Assembly (NCBI GenBank): GCA_019637435.1
Contig: JAHBVO010000006.1
Location: forward strand, 496,001 to 560,000
DNA from: Candidatus Obscuribacterales bacterium
GTDB lineage: Bacteria > Cyanobacteriota > Vampirovibrionia > Obscuribacterales > Obscuribacteraceae
Reading direction: 5' to 3'
DNA: 64,000 nt
Shown here: positions 35,279 through 44,077 of the stretch, in pieces
Position numbering within the stretch: the stretch's first letter is position 1
How the letters are laid out: each line of letters starts with the position of its first letter
The notes under the pieces: model-generated
What the model saw: only the letters and a program-made list of their open reading frames with translations
Told to the model about the DNA's origin: nothing
The model's database searches: none
Position numbers and translations under genes: made by a program

Positions 35279-37252
35279 ATGAGTACAACGATGACGGATG
35301 TAATTTGGAAACCCACTGGTGAATACCTCAAATGCCGCGCTAACGACTTCATAACCCAGCATGGGCTAAAGGACTGGCGCCACCTCATCAAAAAATCGAC
35401 AGAAGACACGAATTGGTTTTGGAAAGAAGGCTTGGAGTTCATGGGCTTCAAGTGGCACAAGCCCTACTCCCAGCTCATGGACGACAGCAAAGGCTTCGAA
35501 TGGACAAAGTGGTTCGTCGGTGGTCAGCTAAACATCGTCGATAACGTTCTCGATTGGCATCAAACCGAAGGTCAAAAGCTCGGTTCGAGAACCAGTGTGG
35601 GAGCCAAACATCCTGCGCTTGTTTGGGAAAGCGAAAACGGCAAAAGCAGAAAGTTCACCTACGGCGAGATGAATGAGTTGGTCGGCAAAATTGCCGCGCT
35701 CCTTCTGAAGCTTGATGTAAAGCCAGGCGAAGCCGTTGGCATGTACATGCCGATGATACCGGAAACGGTGGCAACGCTTCTCGCTTGTTTCAAAATCGGA
35801 GCAGTCGCGGTTCCCGTATTTAGCGGATTCGGCTCGCAAGCGCTTTCGGCAAGACTTAACGATTGCGATGCTCGCGTGTTGCTCACCGCTGATGGTGGCA
35901 CTCGCAAAGGCAAGCTTATCGAGATCAAGAAAGACGCGGACGCGGCAGCGCTCGATTCACCAAGCTTGAAGCACGTTGTCGTCGTCAAACACATGGAAAA
36001 CAAAATCGACTGGCATGAAAGTCGCGACATGTGGTTCCAAGACGCCATCAAAGATTTGAATCCTGCCGAGACCAAGCTGGATCTCGAAGCAGAGCATCCT
36101 TCTATGTATCTGTACACATCGGGAACCACCGGCAAGCCCAAAGGCACAGTTCACACGCATGCCGGTGCGATGGCACAAATCGCGAAAGAGCATGGATTTG
36201 GTTTCGACGTTCGTCCCGATGACGTGTTCTTCTGGGTCTCCGACATCGGTTGGATGATGGGCCCCTGGGAAATCATCGGCGCCTACTATTGGGGCGCGAC
36301 AATTGTTATCTTTGAAGGTCAGCCGATGTATCCGGATCCGGACATCGTTTGGCAAATAGTTGAGCGCCATAAAGTCACCACACTTGGTATCAGCCCTACG
36401 CTCATCCGCGCTCTACGAGCCTTCGGCGATGAGTGGGTACAGAAACGCGACTTGTCGAGCTTGAGACTTCTCGGTTCCACCGGCGAGCCGTGGGATGAAG
36501 ACAGTTACATGTGGTTCTTCAAAAACGTGGGCAAAGAAAAGTGCCCTGTCATCAACATCTCAGGCGGAACTGAAATTGTCGGTGGTCTGCTCATGCCACT
36601 ACCACTGATGCCATTGAAGCCTTGCTCTCTCGGCGGTCCCGGGCTCGCGATGGACATTGACGTTTTTAGCGAAGACGGCAAACCGTTGCACAACGAAATT
36701 GGACACCTCGTCTGCAAGAAGCCGGGACCATCGATGACCAAAGGATTTTTGAAAGATCCAAACCGCTATGTAGAAACCTACTTCGATAAATTCCCGGGGG
36801 TTTGGTATCACGGTGATTGGGCGAAAGTCGACGACGACGGATCGTGGTTCCTCTTCGGTCGCTCCGACGACACCATAAAAGTTTCCGGCAAACGCGTCGG
36901 ACCGGGCGAAGTTGAGTCGGTGCTCGTCGAACACGCAGATGTTGCCGAAGCAGCCGTCATCGGCGTTCCGCATGAACTGAAAGGCGAAGGTCTGGTTTGC
37001 TTCGTGGTCCTGATGCCTGGCAAACAAGAGACACCGGAACTCTCGAAACAATTGAAAGCGCTCGTCGGAGAAAAACTCGGCTCCGTAATGAAGCCCGAAA
37101 TCATCCATACCGTGCAGATGTTGCCGAAAACACGCTCCGGCAAAATCGTGAGAAGAACCATCCGCGCGAAATATCTCGGCGAAAACACCGGCGACCTCTC
37201 GTCGGTAGAAAACCCGGATGCACTTGAGCCCATCGGGAAACTCAAAGCTTAG
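35279..37252 (+). CDS. Acetyl/acyl-CoA synthetase (AMP-forming)
   Basis: ANL-superfamily ligase making acyl-CoA from a carboxylate, ATP and CoA; closest in form to acetyl-/propionyl-CoA synthetases. 657 residues from ATG 35279 (GAGGTC upstream); the frame opens at 35168 but lacks conserved sequence. A3 motif YTSGTTGKPKGTVHTHAG, A5 SGGTEI, A7 YHGDWAKVDDDGSWFLFGR, A8 hinge GRSDDTIKVSGKRVGPGEVE and the catalytic Lys in KTRSGKIVRR, the usual lysine-acetylation site. Likely works with Pta in acetyl-CoA/acetate metabolism. Substrate not certain from sequence. Confidence 0.92.
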   Translation: MSTTMTDVIWKPTGEYLKCRANDFITQHGLKDWRHLIKKSTEDTNWFWKEGLEFMGFKWHKPYSQLMDDSKGFEWTKWFVGGQLNIVDNVLDWHQTEGQKLGSRTSVGAKHPALVWESENGKSRKFTYGEMNELVGKIAALLLKLDVKPGEAVGMYMPMIPETVATLLACFKIGAVAVPVFSGFGSQALSARLNDCDARVLLTADGGTRKGKLIEIKKDADAAALDSPSLKHVVVVKHMENKIDWHESRDMWFQDAIKDLNPAETKLDLEAEHPSMYLYTSGTTGKPKGTVHTHAGAMAQIAKEHGFGFDVRPDDVFFWVSDIGWMMGPWEIIGAYYWGATIVIFEGQPMYPDPDIVWQIVERHKVTTLGISPTLIRALRAFGDEWVQKRDLSSLRLLGSTGEPWDEDSYMWFFKNVGKEKCPVINISGGTEIVGGLLMPLPLMPLKPCSLGGPGLAMDIDVFSEDGKPLHNEIGHLVCKKPGPSMTKGFLKDPNRYVETYFDKFPGVWYHGDWAKVDDDGSWFLFGRSDDTIKVSGKRVGPGEVESVLVEHADVAEAAVIGVPHELKGEGLVCFVVLMPGKQETPELSKQLKALVGEKLGSVMKPEIIHTVQMLPKTRSGKIVRRTIRAKYLGENTGDLSSVENPDALEPIGKLKA

Positions 37253-37261
37253 GTTCCCAGT

Positions 37262-37900
37262 ATGACCATCAATTTTATGATCATCGCAGCGCCAGATTGC
37301 CCGCGCGGCTACTTTGGTCAACTACCTGAGCACAACCCGGAGAGAGCCGAGGGTCTGCTTGATCTGTTGGGCTGGACTTTGAATGAGCGAAAATCCGCGA
37401 GTATCGGATTAGAAAGCGCGAAGGCGATTGGGGCCTACGAAATGGCATATATCCTCGTCGACCAAACGTCGGTGGGTCTCGCCTTGCGAGCCCGCTCTCA
37501 CAGTGTGCTCCCCAAAGCCTTGGATATTCACCCGCAAGGAACTGTTTTCTTGATGCACTCCCACGATTCCTCAAACAGTTTTCATTACGCTCTTTACCAA
37601 GCCGGCAATCTCGTTCGCGAACACTCCGGCGACATTGATGGTCTGTCCAAGTTTGAGTTTGGTGAACCAGTTGACGAAGAACTGGAACATTACGCACGTT
37701 CGAAAATAGAAGATGGTGAGCGGAAGTTCTACATTGAGATGATGTACCGAAACCGTCCGCAACTCGAGGAATTCACAGTGGATGAGTTTGGAGAACACCT
37801 GGGTTTAGGCATCGCCAGCCGTTTCTTTGGAGAAGTCGATTCAACCAATTATCCGCAATGCCTGAAAGGCGACAAGCTCATGGGTGAGCTATTTTACTGA
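37262..37900 (+). CDS. Hypothetical protein, 212 aa
   Basis: Not recognised. Soluble, no signal peptide. Starts with a hydrophobic strand (MTINFMIIAAPDCPRGYF); C-terminal half contains two strand-helix pairs (GTVFLMHSHDSSNSFHYAL; IEDGERKFYIEMMYRNRP). Starts 10 bp after the acyl-CoA synthetase and its last 17 bases overlap the next reading frame, so all three may form one transcript. Confidence 0.6.
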   Translation: MTINFMIIAAPDCPRGYFGQLPEHNPERAEGLLDLLGWTLNERKSASIGLESAKAIGAYEMAYILVDQTSVGLALRARSHSVLPKALDIHPQGTVFLMHSHDSSNSFHYALYQAGNLVREHSGDIDGLSKFEFGEPVDEELEHYARSKIEDGERKFYIEMMYRNRPQLEEFTVDEFGEHLGLGIASRFFGEVDSTNYPQCLKGDKLMGELFY

Positions 37901-38645
37901 GGCACTGAACGGACTGATGTTGCTCCAAGCCTGCATTCTGATTTGTACGTTGATTGCCATTTTGGGAGTCGCCGGGTCCGGGAACCCCGCTCGGGGCTCT
38001 GAAAACGTACAAACCCCTCAAGAGTGCTCGAGACCAGTTGGACCTTTGATTCCAGACAGCTCTCTCGTCGATGAAGTGTCCAAAATTTCCTTCGACATCT
38101 TGTTCATCAGTCCTTTCAAACGGGACTCTAAAGCGGGCAATCCAGAGAACAATGGTTTACTCACGCTCTCATTCACGAATCGCGAACCAGAAACCATTCA
38201 GATACCGTTCTCAAAAATTGCTTGCGGAAAAGGAGCGCACTTGGCAAACACGCCAGAAACAGCTCCGAAGTTTGCAGTGAGGAAAGAAGATTCAAACCTC
38301 GGATGTTATGCCGCAGAGACCGCGCTGCTTCGATATCAATGGTTTGATTCCGCTGAAAAATGCACACTCATCGGTCAAGCAATTTTCACGAATGATAAAT
38401 TGGAGATTACTCCCAGTGAGTCGCAAGTCGTACATTTGCCGGTGAAGGTGCCGGTCGAGGAAGGTCGATATCGCTTAGCACTCCAATTCGATAACACAAT
38501 GATTCCACTGTTACACCCTGGGACCAACAACAGATTGATAGAAATAAAAACTCGGACAGGACCGAAGCCGAGGTTTATCCATCGAGATCTATCAGCCTAC
38601 TTTATCGTCACTCAAAGGTCCACAATTGAGAGCGAGAGGAACTAA
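37884..38645 (+). CDS. Hypothetical membrane-anchored or secreted protein, 253 aa
   Basis: Not recognised. N-terminal hydrophobic segment (LMLLQACILICTLIAILGVAG) is a signal or anchor; the mature ~215 residues are beta-rich (GLLTLSFTNREPETIQIPFS; YRLALQFDNTMIPLLHP), like an immunoglobulin or C2-like sandwich, with 4 Cys in the middle. GTG 37884 overlaps the previous gene by 17 bases; ATG 37917 is an alternative that still keeps the signal. Last gene before a long non-coding region. Confidence 0.55.
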   Translation: MSYFTEALNGLMLLQACILICTLIAILGVAGSGNPARGSENVQTPQECSRPVGPLIPDSSLVDEVSKISFDILFISPFKRDSKAGNPENNGLLTLSFTNREPETIQIPFSKIACGKGAHLANTPETAPKFAVRKEDSNLGCYAAETALLRYQWFDSAEKCTLIGQAIFTNDKLEITPSESQVVHLPVKVPVEEGRYRLALQFDNTMIPLLHPGTNNRLIEIKTRTGPKPRFIHRDLSAYFIVTQRSTIESERN

Positions 38646-39448
38646 GCAAAGCGCAATTCATCTATCCGCAATTCGACATGATACTGCATGTAGAACCATC
38701 ACCAAAGTCGAAGATTCGCGATTCGTAGAGTGATAGGGTCAAAGGTTCATAAGGGTCGCGAGAGCTCACAAGTGCGCTTCGAGTGTCACACGATTCTGCA
38801 AGCGATCATGCAAATAATGGCAAACGGCGCGCAACCCAGTGATAGTATGGGTTTAGCCGATTGGCGACGATCTTGGATCAAAGCGGAAATTGCAATTTCG
38901 AAATCGCACAACACACGAAGTGACCCCCTCAGCAATTTCCAGCTTAGGGGTTCGCTTCGTGGGTGATTAGATTGCTCGATAGTTTTAAGCGAACGCCCGA
39001 AGTCAGACAAGAAGCTTAGCCCGCCTCGTTTTAAAAGGAACTGACGCTAAAAGTTGACCTCGCGTCGTTGGGCAAAATCATCGTATCTCACACGAAGTGA
39101 CATAAGGCGGTCGCGAGACATAGGTCAACCTCGGTCAACTTCGGTCTGGTGTCGCCGCCATCAACGCCTCCTACTTCGACAACAACGTGCAGCAACTCCG
39201 GTCAACTCCACTCCACTCCATTCCTTTCGTCATAATTCTTCGCGGATATTTAAGGCACAAGCACGTGAAGATCCGCCCGCAGGCGGGTAAGTAACTTATG
39301 CGCACGAACGCAATCCGATGCGCCGCCGCGATGGCGTAAAGGCAATGAATTCGGGCAGACAGGGCAATCCTGGGCTCGCTCGCAAACTGGGAAACTGGCT
39401 GGCTTAGGCGCAATCGGCAACCTGAAAGCGCTATCTGGGAATCTGAGC
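38646..39448. other. 803-bp non-coding region with structured repeats
   Basis: No plausible coding frame. Contains a perfect 14-bp palindrome GAAATTGCAATTTC (38886-38899), a large hairpin (38914-38961), a 13-base direct repeat CACACGAAGTGAC at 38912-38924 and 39089-39101, and GGTCAACCTC/GGTCAACTTC in tandem near 39127. It looks like decayed or mobile-derived DNA, or a structured RNA. No tRNA or known RNA recognised. Confidence 0.6.
38914..38961 (+). repeat. Long imperfect hairpin in the non-coding region
   Basis: CACGAAGTGACCCC (38914-38927) pairs with GGGGTTCGCTTCGTG (38947-38961) over ~14 bp with one G-T pair and one bulged base; loop 19 nt. The 12-mer TAGGGGTTCGCT also occurs at window positions 5-16. 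Confidence 0.55.
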
Positions 39449-40504
39449 GTGAATTTCGACGAGAATCGATCAGCAGAAGAAAAAGCCTGGGCGGTCGCAT
39501 GCGATCCATCTGCTTCTGAGAAGCAGTGGGTGGCAGCCTGTACGCTTCTGGACGGAAAACAGCCAATATCTACCCATCGAAAAAAACTACCGCAATCCGT
39601 CGGTCTCCCGTGGTCGCTCTGCGTCAGCGGTCTGAGCGGGCTCGGCGCGTTTATGATATTCGGCTTGATGTCCTTCGGCGCCTGTGAAGGCATCTCCACC
39701 CTTACAGGAGCATTCCATACACTTTCGACGCCCCATGCCTTCTCGCTCCTGAGCGCCGCCTTCATAGCATTCAGTGCAATCTTCACCTACCAACAACACA
39801 TCTGGGGAGGCGGCCGAGCCTGGACGGCTTTGCATTATGGTCTGGTCGCCGGCGGCGCCATTCTGCCACTGACCGAACTGATGACCGCCCCCGCAGCACT
39901 CGGCACCACAGGACTGCTCTTATGGAGCCTTGGCTTCATGGGCGTCTCAGCGATCTCGTCTAAAATGACTCAACATTCGATCAAAGCACTGGAATCAACC
40001 GTGGGTGCCAACCGTGTCGTGCCTTATAGCCGCGGAATTTTTGCAACTGCAGGCGCCCTCCTCTTAACTTTCACAGCCGTGCCCATCATGTTCGTCATCT
40101 TCTCGTCTATTTGGGTCATCATTCCAGGAATCCTGCTGCTCTCGGGCTATGCGATCGCCAGAGCCAACAACGCCTACAACCCGCAGACAGCAGGAACCCT
40201 AGCACTCGCCGCCTGGAACCCCGTTATTCTCGCAAATGTCATCCTGATTCCGACTTTACTGGTCTACTCTGGTCTATCGCTGTTTTTGCCGCTCATGCCG
40301 ATTTCATTGACCGATTTCGCCGTCGGTCTCTTAACACTGGCAGCATTCGGAGCAGGACCGTTTGTCGGAGCACAAATTGGCGCATTCGTTCAGCGACGAG
40401 CTCGCGAGCTGGAATTGCATAGAACGCCGCTAGATTTGGTTGCGCAAACGTCGCCACCGTCGCATCTAATAAATGCGGACGACTCGCTATGTGAGCCGAC
40501 ATAG
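39449..40504 (+). CDS. Unknown polytopic membrane protein, tandem paralogue A
   Basis: 351 residues, first of two adjacent paralogues. A short cytosolic N-terminus with the conserved block DPSASEKQWVAACTLLDGK, then about eight membrane helices (from about residue 52 on). In the middle a second conserved block KM-x5-K-ALESTVGANRVV lies between helix groups. Apart from the copy next to it I recognise no relatives. GTG 39449 is the only usable start in a 5' region without a good ribosome site. The stop is 7 bp before the next frame, so the pair are an operon. Confidence 0.65.
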   Translation: MNFDENRSAEEKAWAVACDPSASEKQWVAACTLLDGKQPISTHRKKLPQSVGLPWSLCVSGLSGLGAFMIFGLMSFGACEGISTLTGAFHTLSTPHAFSLLSAAFIAFSAIFTYQQHIWGGGRAWTALHYGLVAGGAILPLTELMTAPAALGTTGLLLWSLGFMGVSAISSKMTQHSIKALESTVGANRVVPYSRGIFATAGALLLTFTAVPIMFVIFSSIWVIIPGILLLSGYAIARANNAYNPQTAGTLALAAWNPVILANVILIPTLLVYSGLSLFLPLMPISLTDFAVGLLTLAAFGAGPFVGAQIGAFVQRRARELELHRTPLDLVAQTSPPSHLINADDSLCEPT

Positions 40505-40511
40505 TCGGTAG

Positions 40512-41744
40512 ATGCGAAAAGGAAGGTACAGGATGTCCAACCTCAGCCCGAAAACACATCAGCACGCTTGGGACATCGCGAGCGATCCTAGCGCGTCGGA
40601 GGAGAAGTGGATTGCAGCGGTGACGTTGCTCGACGGGAAGGCGTCGCTTTCACCTGTCGACAGTCGGGTTCCAGGTTGGCTGAGATTACCATGGGCATTG
40701 ACGATCGCGTCTTGTGGAACAAGCGGAGCTGTCTTCCTCCTCGTGCTCTCGCAGTTGCTGATATGTTCGCGAATTGCGGAGATTCTTCCATTCGCCTCAT
40801 CCGCATCTCACACTGCGGCGGCCGTGCTGGTATGGATCGTACCGAGCCTGGTGTTCAGCATGTTATTCACCTACCAGCGCATGCTGTTCAATGGTGGCAA
40901 AGCCTGGCCGTTGATTCAATGGGGCGTGGTTCTCGGCTACATCACCTCGATATCGCTCGTCGCGATAGACGGTCAGCCAGTTCAGTTGACGGACGGCATT
41001 CTTCTCGGTTTGTGGAACCTCACATGCATCGGTGTCGCAGCAGGCGGCACAAAAATGGCAAAGACGTCGTACAAATGCCTGGAATCCACAATCGGAGCCC
41101 GAAAAGTTGTCGTTCCGATGACAAACATCTTCGCCGGCGTGCCGCTGTTTCTGGGCGGTTCAATAATAGTTCTCCATGCAACCGGCGTATTTTTGCTCTC
41201 ACCTCACTTCATTTGCGCGCTTGTAGCAATGGTGGTTGGAGGCTCGTGTTATGCGGTTTATAAACTGAACGCGACTAATGCCAATAGCGCTCGCGCCATC
41301 GCAATGTTCCTATGGAGTCCGATGATCATGTCGAACTTACTGCTGCTCCCTGCTCTTGCAGGCACGCATGCTTGGCTGGCTCTGACCGGAACGCGGATGG
41401 TCTCTTGGGTCGACTATCTCGGCGCAGTCACCGGATTGGTTCTATCGATAGCAACACCGCTCATCGGAGCGACTTTAGCAAGCAAACATCTGCAAGCGCG
41501 AGCAGCGCTCGGTCTATCGAACAACAACAGTCTGCTAAACAGCAACCGCCTGCTAAACAGCGACAGCCTGTCAAACAGCAACAGCCTGCTAATCAGCGAC
41601 AGCCTGGCAAACAGCAACAGCCAGTCAAACAGCGTCTCCGAGAACTTGATGAATAATGCGGCACCGCCTGCCGAATCGAGTTTAGCGGGCACCACAAGCG
41701 ATACCAGTATCGCGGGACTGGGCGCCAACTCCACGCCAGCCTGA
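40512..41744 (+). CDS. Unknown polytopic membrane protein, tandem paralogue B with Asn/Ser repeat tail
   Basis: 410 residues. Shares with its upstream neighbour the N-terminal block DPSASEEKWIAAVTLLDGK, LPWAL, FTYQR, GGKAW, and KMAKTSYKCLESTIGARKVV, with a similar helix pattern, so they arose by gene duplication. Unlike paralogue A it ends in a ~75-residue tail, the first part being Asn-Ser-Leu repeats (NSNSLL units) coded by an 18-bp tandem array. ATG 40512 or 40542 (MSNLSPKTHQHAW) can serve; AAGGAAGG lies before the latter. Function unknown. Confidence 0.65.
   Translation: MRKGRYRMSNLSPKTHQHAWDIASDPSASEEKWIAAVTLLDGKASLSPVDSRVPGWLRLPWALTIASCGTSGAVFLLVLSQLLICSRIAEILPFASSASHTAAAVLVWIVPSLVFSMLFTYQRMLFNGGKAWPLIQWGVVLGYITSISLVAIDGQPVQLTDGILLGLWNLTCIGVAAGGTKMAKTSYKCLESTIGARKVVVPMTNIFAGVPLFLGGSIIVLHATGVFLLSPHFICALVAMVVGGSCYAVYKLNATNANSARAIAMFLWSPMIMSNLLLLPALAGTHAWLALTGTRMVSWVDYLGAVTGLVLSIATPLIGATLASKHLQARAALGLSNNNSLLNSNRLLNSDSLSNSNSLLISDSLANSNSQSNSVSENLMNNAAPPAESSLAGTTSDTSIAGLGANSTPA
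41520..41632 (+). repeat. 18-bp tandem repeat coding for the Asn-Ser tail
   Basis: Six to seven copies of an 18-bp unit close to AAACAGCAACAGCCTGCT (41538, 41556, 41574, 41592, 41610, ...). In frame they encode NSNSLL-type hexapeptides. Because the unit is a multiple of 3, copy-number change alters tail length without frameshift. Confidence 0.85.
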
Positions 41745-41761
41745 AATTCAGTGCACGGCAG

Positions 41762-41860
41762 CACAGCACAATTCAGTCAGTTCAGTTCAGTTCACTTCGT
41801 ACAGAACAGCACAGCACAGTCCAGTTCAGTTCAATTCAATTCAATTCAGTTCAGTACACT
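41762..41860. repeat. Degenerate pentanucleotide repeat array
   Basis: Period-5 array between the convergent stops of paralogue B and ftsY: ACAGC, AGTTC and AATTC units repeat almost in phase (TTCAGTTCAGTTCA near 41780; TTCAATTCAATTCA near 41830). No gene. Confidence 0.8.
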
Positions 41861-41874
41861 ACGGTACAGTACTC

Positions 41875-43053
41875 TTAGAACAGCGCTTCTACAAACAGAT
41901 CTGGCTCGAAGTCACGAAGTTCGTCAATCTTTTCACCCAGTCCTATAAGCTTAACCGGGATCTTCAGATCCTTCGCGATACTGAATACGACACCACCTTT
42001 CGCGGTGCCATCCAGCTTAGTCAAAATAACACCCGTGAGCCTGCAGACTTCGGTAAACAATTTCGCTTGTTGCAAACCGTTTTGTCCGGTCGAAGCATCT
42101 AGCACAAGCAGGCACTCAAGCGGCAAGTCTTTGCCGTGCTTTTCCACAACTCCGCGAATTTTCGAGAGTTCTGCCATCAAATTGGATTTATTGTGCAGCC
42201 GACCGGCTGTGTCGATCAGCAAGCAGTCGTAATTTTCTTTTTTCGCCTTATCTATAGCCGTGAAAACCACCGCTCCTGGATCAGCATTGTCGCCGAGTCT
42301 TACGATATCAACGCCGCTGCGCTCAGACCAGATTTCCAGTTGGGATTCAGCCGCCGCGCGGAAAGTGTCTCCTGCAGCAAGAAGCACTTTCTTTCCTTCT
42401 TGCTTGAAACGCCATGCAACTTTTCCAATGCTGGTCGTCTTTCCAACACCGTTAACGCCAACTATCAAATATATGTTGACTGTTCCCGGAGTGTTCTTCA
42501 ACTCCGCTGATGGAGCAGCTTTCAGAATACTTTGAAATTCGGATTTGAGGAAATGAACAACGTCTTTACGACTCCAGGATTTGCCTCTCGCTTCCTTGCG
42601 AAGGTGGGCAATCATTTCCTGAACGTTGGTCAAACCGATATCAGCCTTGATCAGCTTTTCTTCGAGGTCCTCGAGGTACTCCTCATCAATTGCGATAGTG
42701 GCTCCTGACGAACCAGATTCGGATTTCGGCACCAGGGGCGGTGCTTCTTGTACACTGGTTGCGGCACTGCCGTGAACGGAGCCCGGGTTTACACCACCGC
42801 TAGCAGCCTCGCTTTCACCTGCCTGGGTGCGTGCCGGATAACCGGAATCATCGGCTTCAACTTGAGTTGGGTCTTGCGCAGTGTGTGATTGATAAACGGG
42901 TGGCTCCGTCGAAGTCTGGCTTGGCGGCAAGTCCGCTGCGGTTTCATCTTCTACAGAACCAGTAATTTGAGTTTTGGTTTTCGACAGAGCTGTTTTCAGC
43001 TTAGAGAGAGTCGAGCCCCAAAAGCCTTTCCGTTCGCCGGATTCGTCTACCAT
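41875..43053 (-). CDS. ftsY: Signal recognition particle receptor FtsY
   Basis: GTPase that docks the SRP-ribosome complex at the membrane. 392 residues from ATG 43053 (GAGGACAGG upstream): an acidic, Ser/Thr-rich A domain (about 1-115) and the conserved NG domain. GTPase motifs: GVNGVGKTTSIGKVA (G1), DTAGR (G3), TKLDGTAKGG (G4); also AGDTFRAAAESQLEIW and a C-terminal GEKIDELRDFEPDLFVEALF. Follows nusB by 50 bp on the same strand, so probably co-transcribed. Confidence 0.97.
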   Translation of the reverse strand: MVDESGERKGFWGSTLSKLKTALSKTKTQITGSVEDETAADLPPSQTSTEPPVYQSHTAQDPTQVEADDSGYPARTQAGESEAASGGVNPGSVHGSAATSVQEAPPLVPKSESGSSGATIAIDEEYLEDLEEKLIKADIGLTNVQEMIAHLRKEARGKSWSRKDVVHFLKSEFQSILKAAPSAELKNTPGTVNIYLIVGVNGVGKTTSIGKVAWRFKQEGKKVLLAAGDTFRAAAESQLEIWSERSGVDIVRLGDNADPGAVVFTAIDKAKKENYDCLLIDTAGRLHNKSNLMAELSKIRGVVEKHGKDLPLECLLVLDASTGQNGLQQAKLFTEVCRLTGVILTKLDGTAKGGVVFSIAKDLKIPVKLIGLGEKIDELRDFEPDLFVEALF

Positions 43054-43103
43054 CCTGTCCTCACTTACCTTTAAACTGCGCCGCGTCGAACACAAAATCG
43101 CGA

Positions 43104-43883
43104 CTAACGAACTCTTTCACCATTAGAATCACTATTGGTCGGAATTCTCAATTCACCGGTTTCCCGGAAATATTCGGCTTCTTCAACCAGGTCAGCCAGA
43201 ATGCCGTTAATCAGCTTCGCCGCCTTCTGATCGGCAAAACGATGGCATAACTCGACAGCCTCATTGATGGCGACCTTCACAGGAATCTCCGGCATGAAGA
43301 ACGCCTCTGCGCAAGCTAGTCGGAGAATGTCTCTGTCGATGCTGACCATGCGTTCCACTTTCCACTTAGAACGCGCGGACTTGATGAACTCATCAATCAA
43401 GTTTCTGTTTTGCGCGTACGCTGAAACAAGCTGGATTAGAAAATTTCTCACTTCAGACTTGTCATTGCGGTCAAGAACGACAGTTTGCACGTGTTTGCAC
43501 TTCGAACAAGGAATTTCGATTCTTCCGCGTCCACCGTGCAACGTCATTTCAGGCATGTCCAGAGCCTCGGACAGCATGGTCACGGCGCGGTCGAGATGCT
43601 GAAGTTGAGTGCGCAGCTGTTCGGTAGTCATCTTTACCGGATGCAAGTTTTCAATCTTGTTCTGATTTTCCGGTGCGCTCAACTCAATATCATCGAGTTC
43701 GCTAGAAACCTTACTCAGTTCACCGGATGCAGATTCCAAGATCTCTTTCACGTGACTGGAGAGCATCATCACAGCACGCCCAACGACATCTTCGATCTCA
43801 AGTTTTTCGAGTTTGCTCTGGTCTTTGGGCAGCTGTGGCAGCACTATCACCGCCAGCTCCCGAGCGATACGCCGTGCTGTCAT
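43104..43883 (-). CDS. nusB: Transcription antitermination protein NusB, extended cyanobacterial-type
   Basis: Binds boxA RNA with NusE to support rRNA transcription. 259 residues from ATG 43883 (GGGAG upstream), much longer than the ~140 of proteobacteria. The start RRIARELAVIVLPQLPKD and the ~110-residue helical insertion match the cyanobacterial form; the C-terminal half carries DRDILRLACAEAFFM and INEAVELCHRFAD. Unusual is a CSKCKH knuckle in the insertion (about residue 128). Same-strand neighbour of ftsY. Confidence 0.92.
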   Translation of the reverse strand: MTARRIARELAVIVLPQLPKDQSKLEKLEIEDVVGRAVMMLSSHVKEILESASGELSKVSSELDDIELSAPENQNKIENLHPVKMTTEQLRTQLQHLDRAVTMLSEALDMPEMTLHGGRGRIEIPCSKCKHVQTVVLDRNDKSEVRNFLIQLVSAYAQNRNLIDEFIKSARSKWKVERMVSIDRDILRLACAEAFFMPEIPVKVAINEAVELCHRFADQKAAKLINGILADLVEEAEYFRETGELRIPTNSDSNGERVR

Positions 43884-44077
43884 TAGAACTCCCGAAGTCC
43901 CACTTTGCAATGGGAAATACAATAAAGAATCATGTTACCACTCTCTATGACAACCCGAAGTCGTCAGCATGGCTTGTGTTCAGATAAGTTAAGGACTGAT
44001 TTTGCCGAACGATCTGAAAGCTAAAAGCGGCTGACAGGGTGTAAGCTTGCTAAGGAACGTGATACGGGGCACAGGCA
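43884..44077. other. Divergent gap between nusB and rsmD
   Basis: 194 bp holding both starts; no structured RNA or clear promoter pair stood out. The rsmD ribosome site is poor (ACAGG before ATG 44078). Confidence 0.3.

Noticed and set aside
41312..41656. Alternate frame through the 18-bp array giving Lys-Gln-Pro repeats
   Set aside because: Lies inside paralogue B; periodicity comes from the DNA repeat, and only the main frame has the conserved membrane core.
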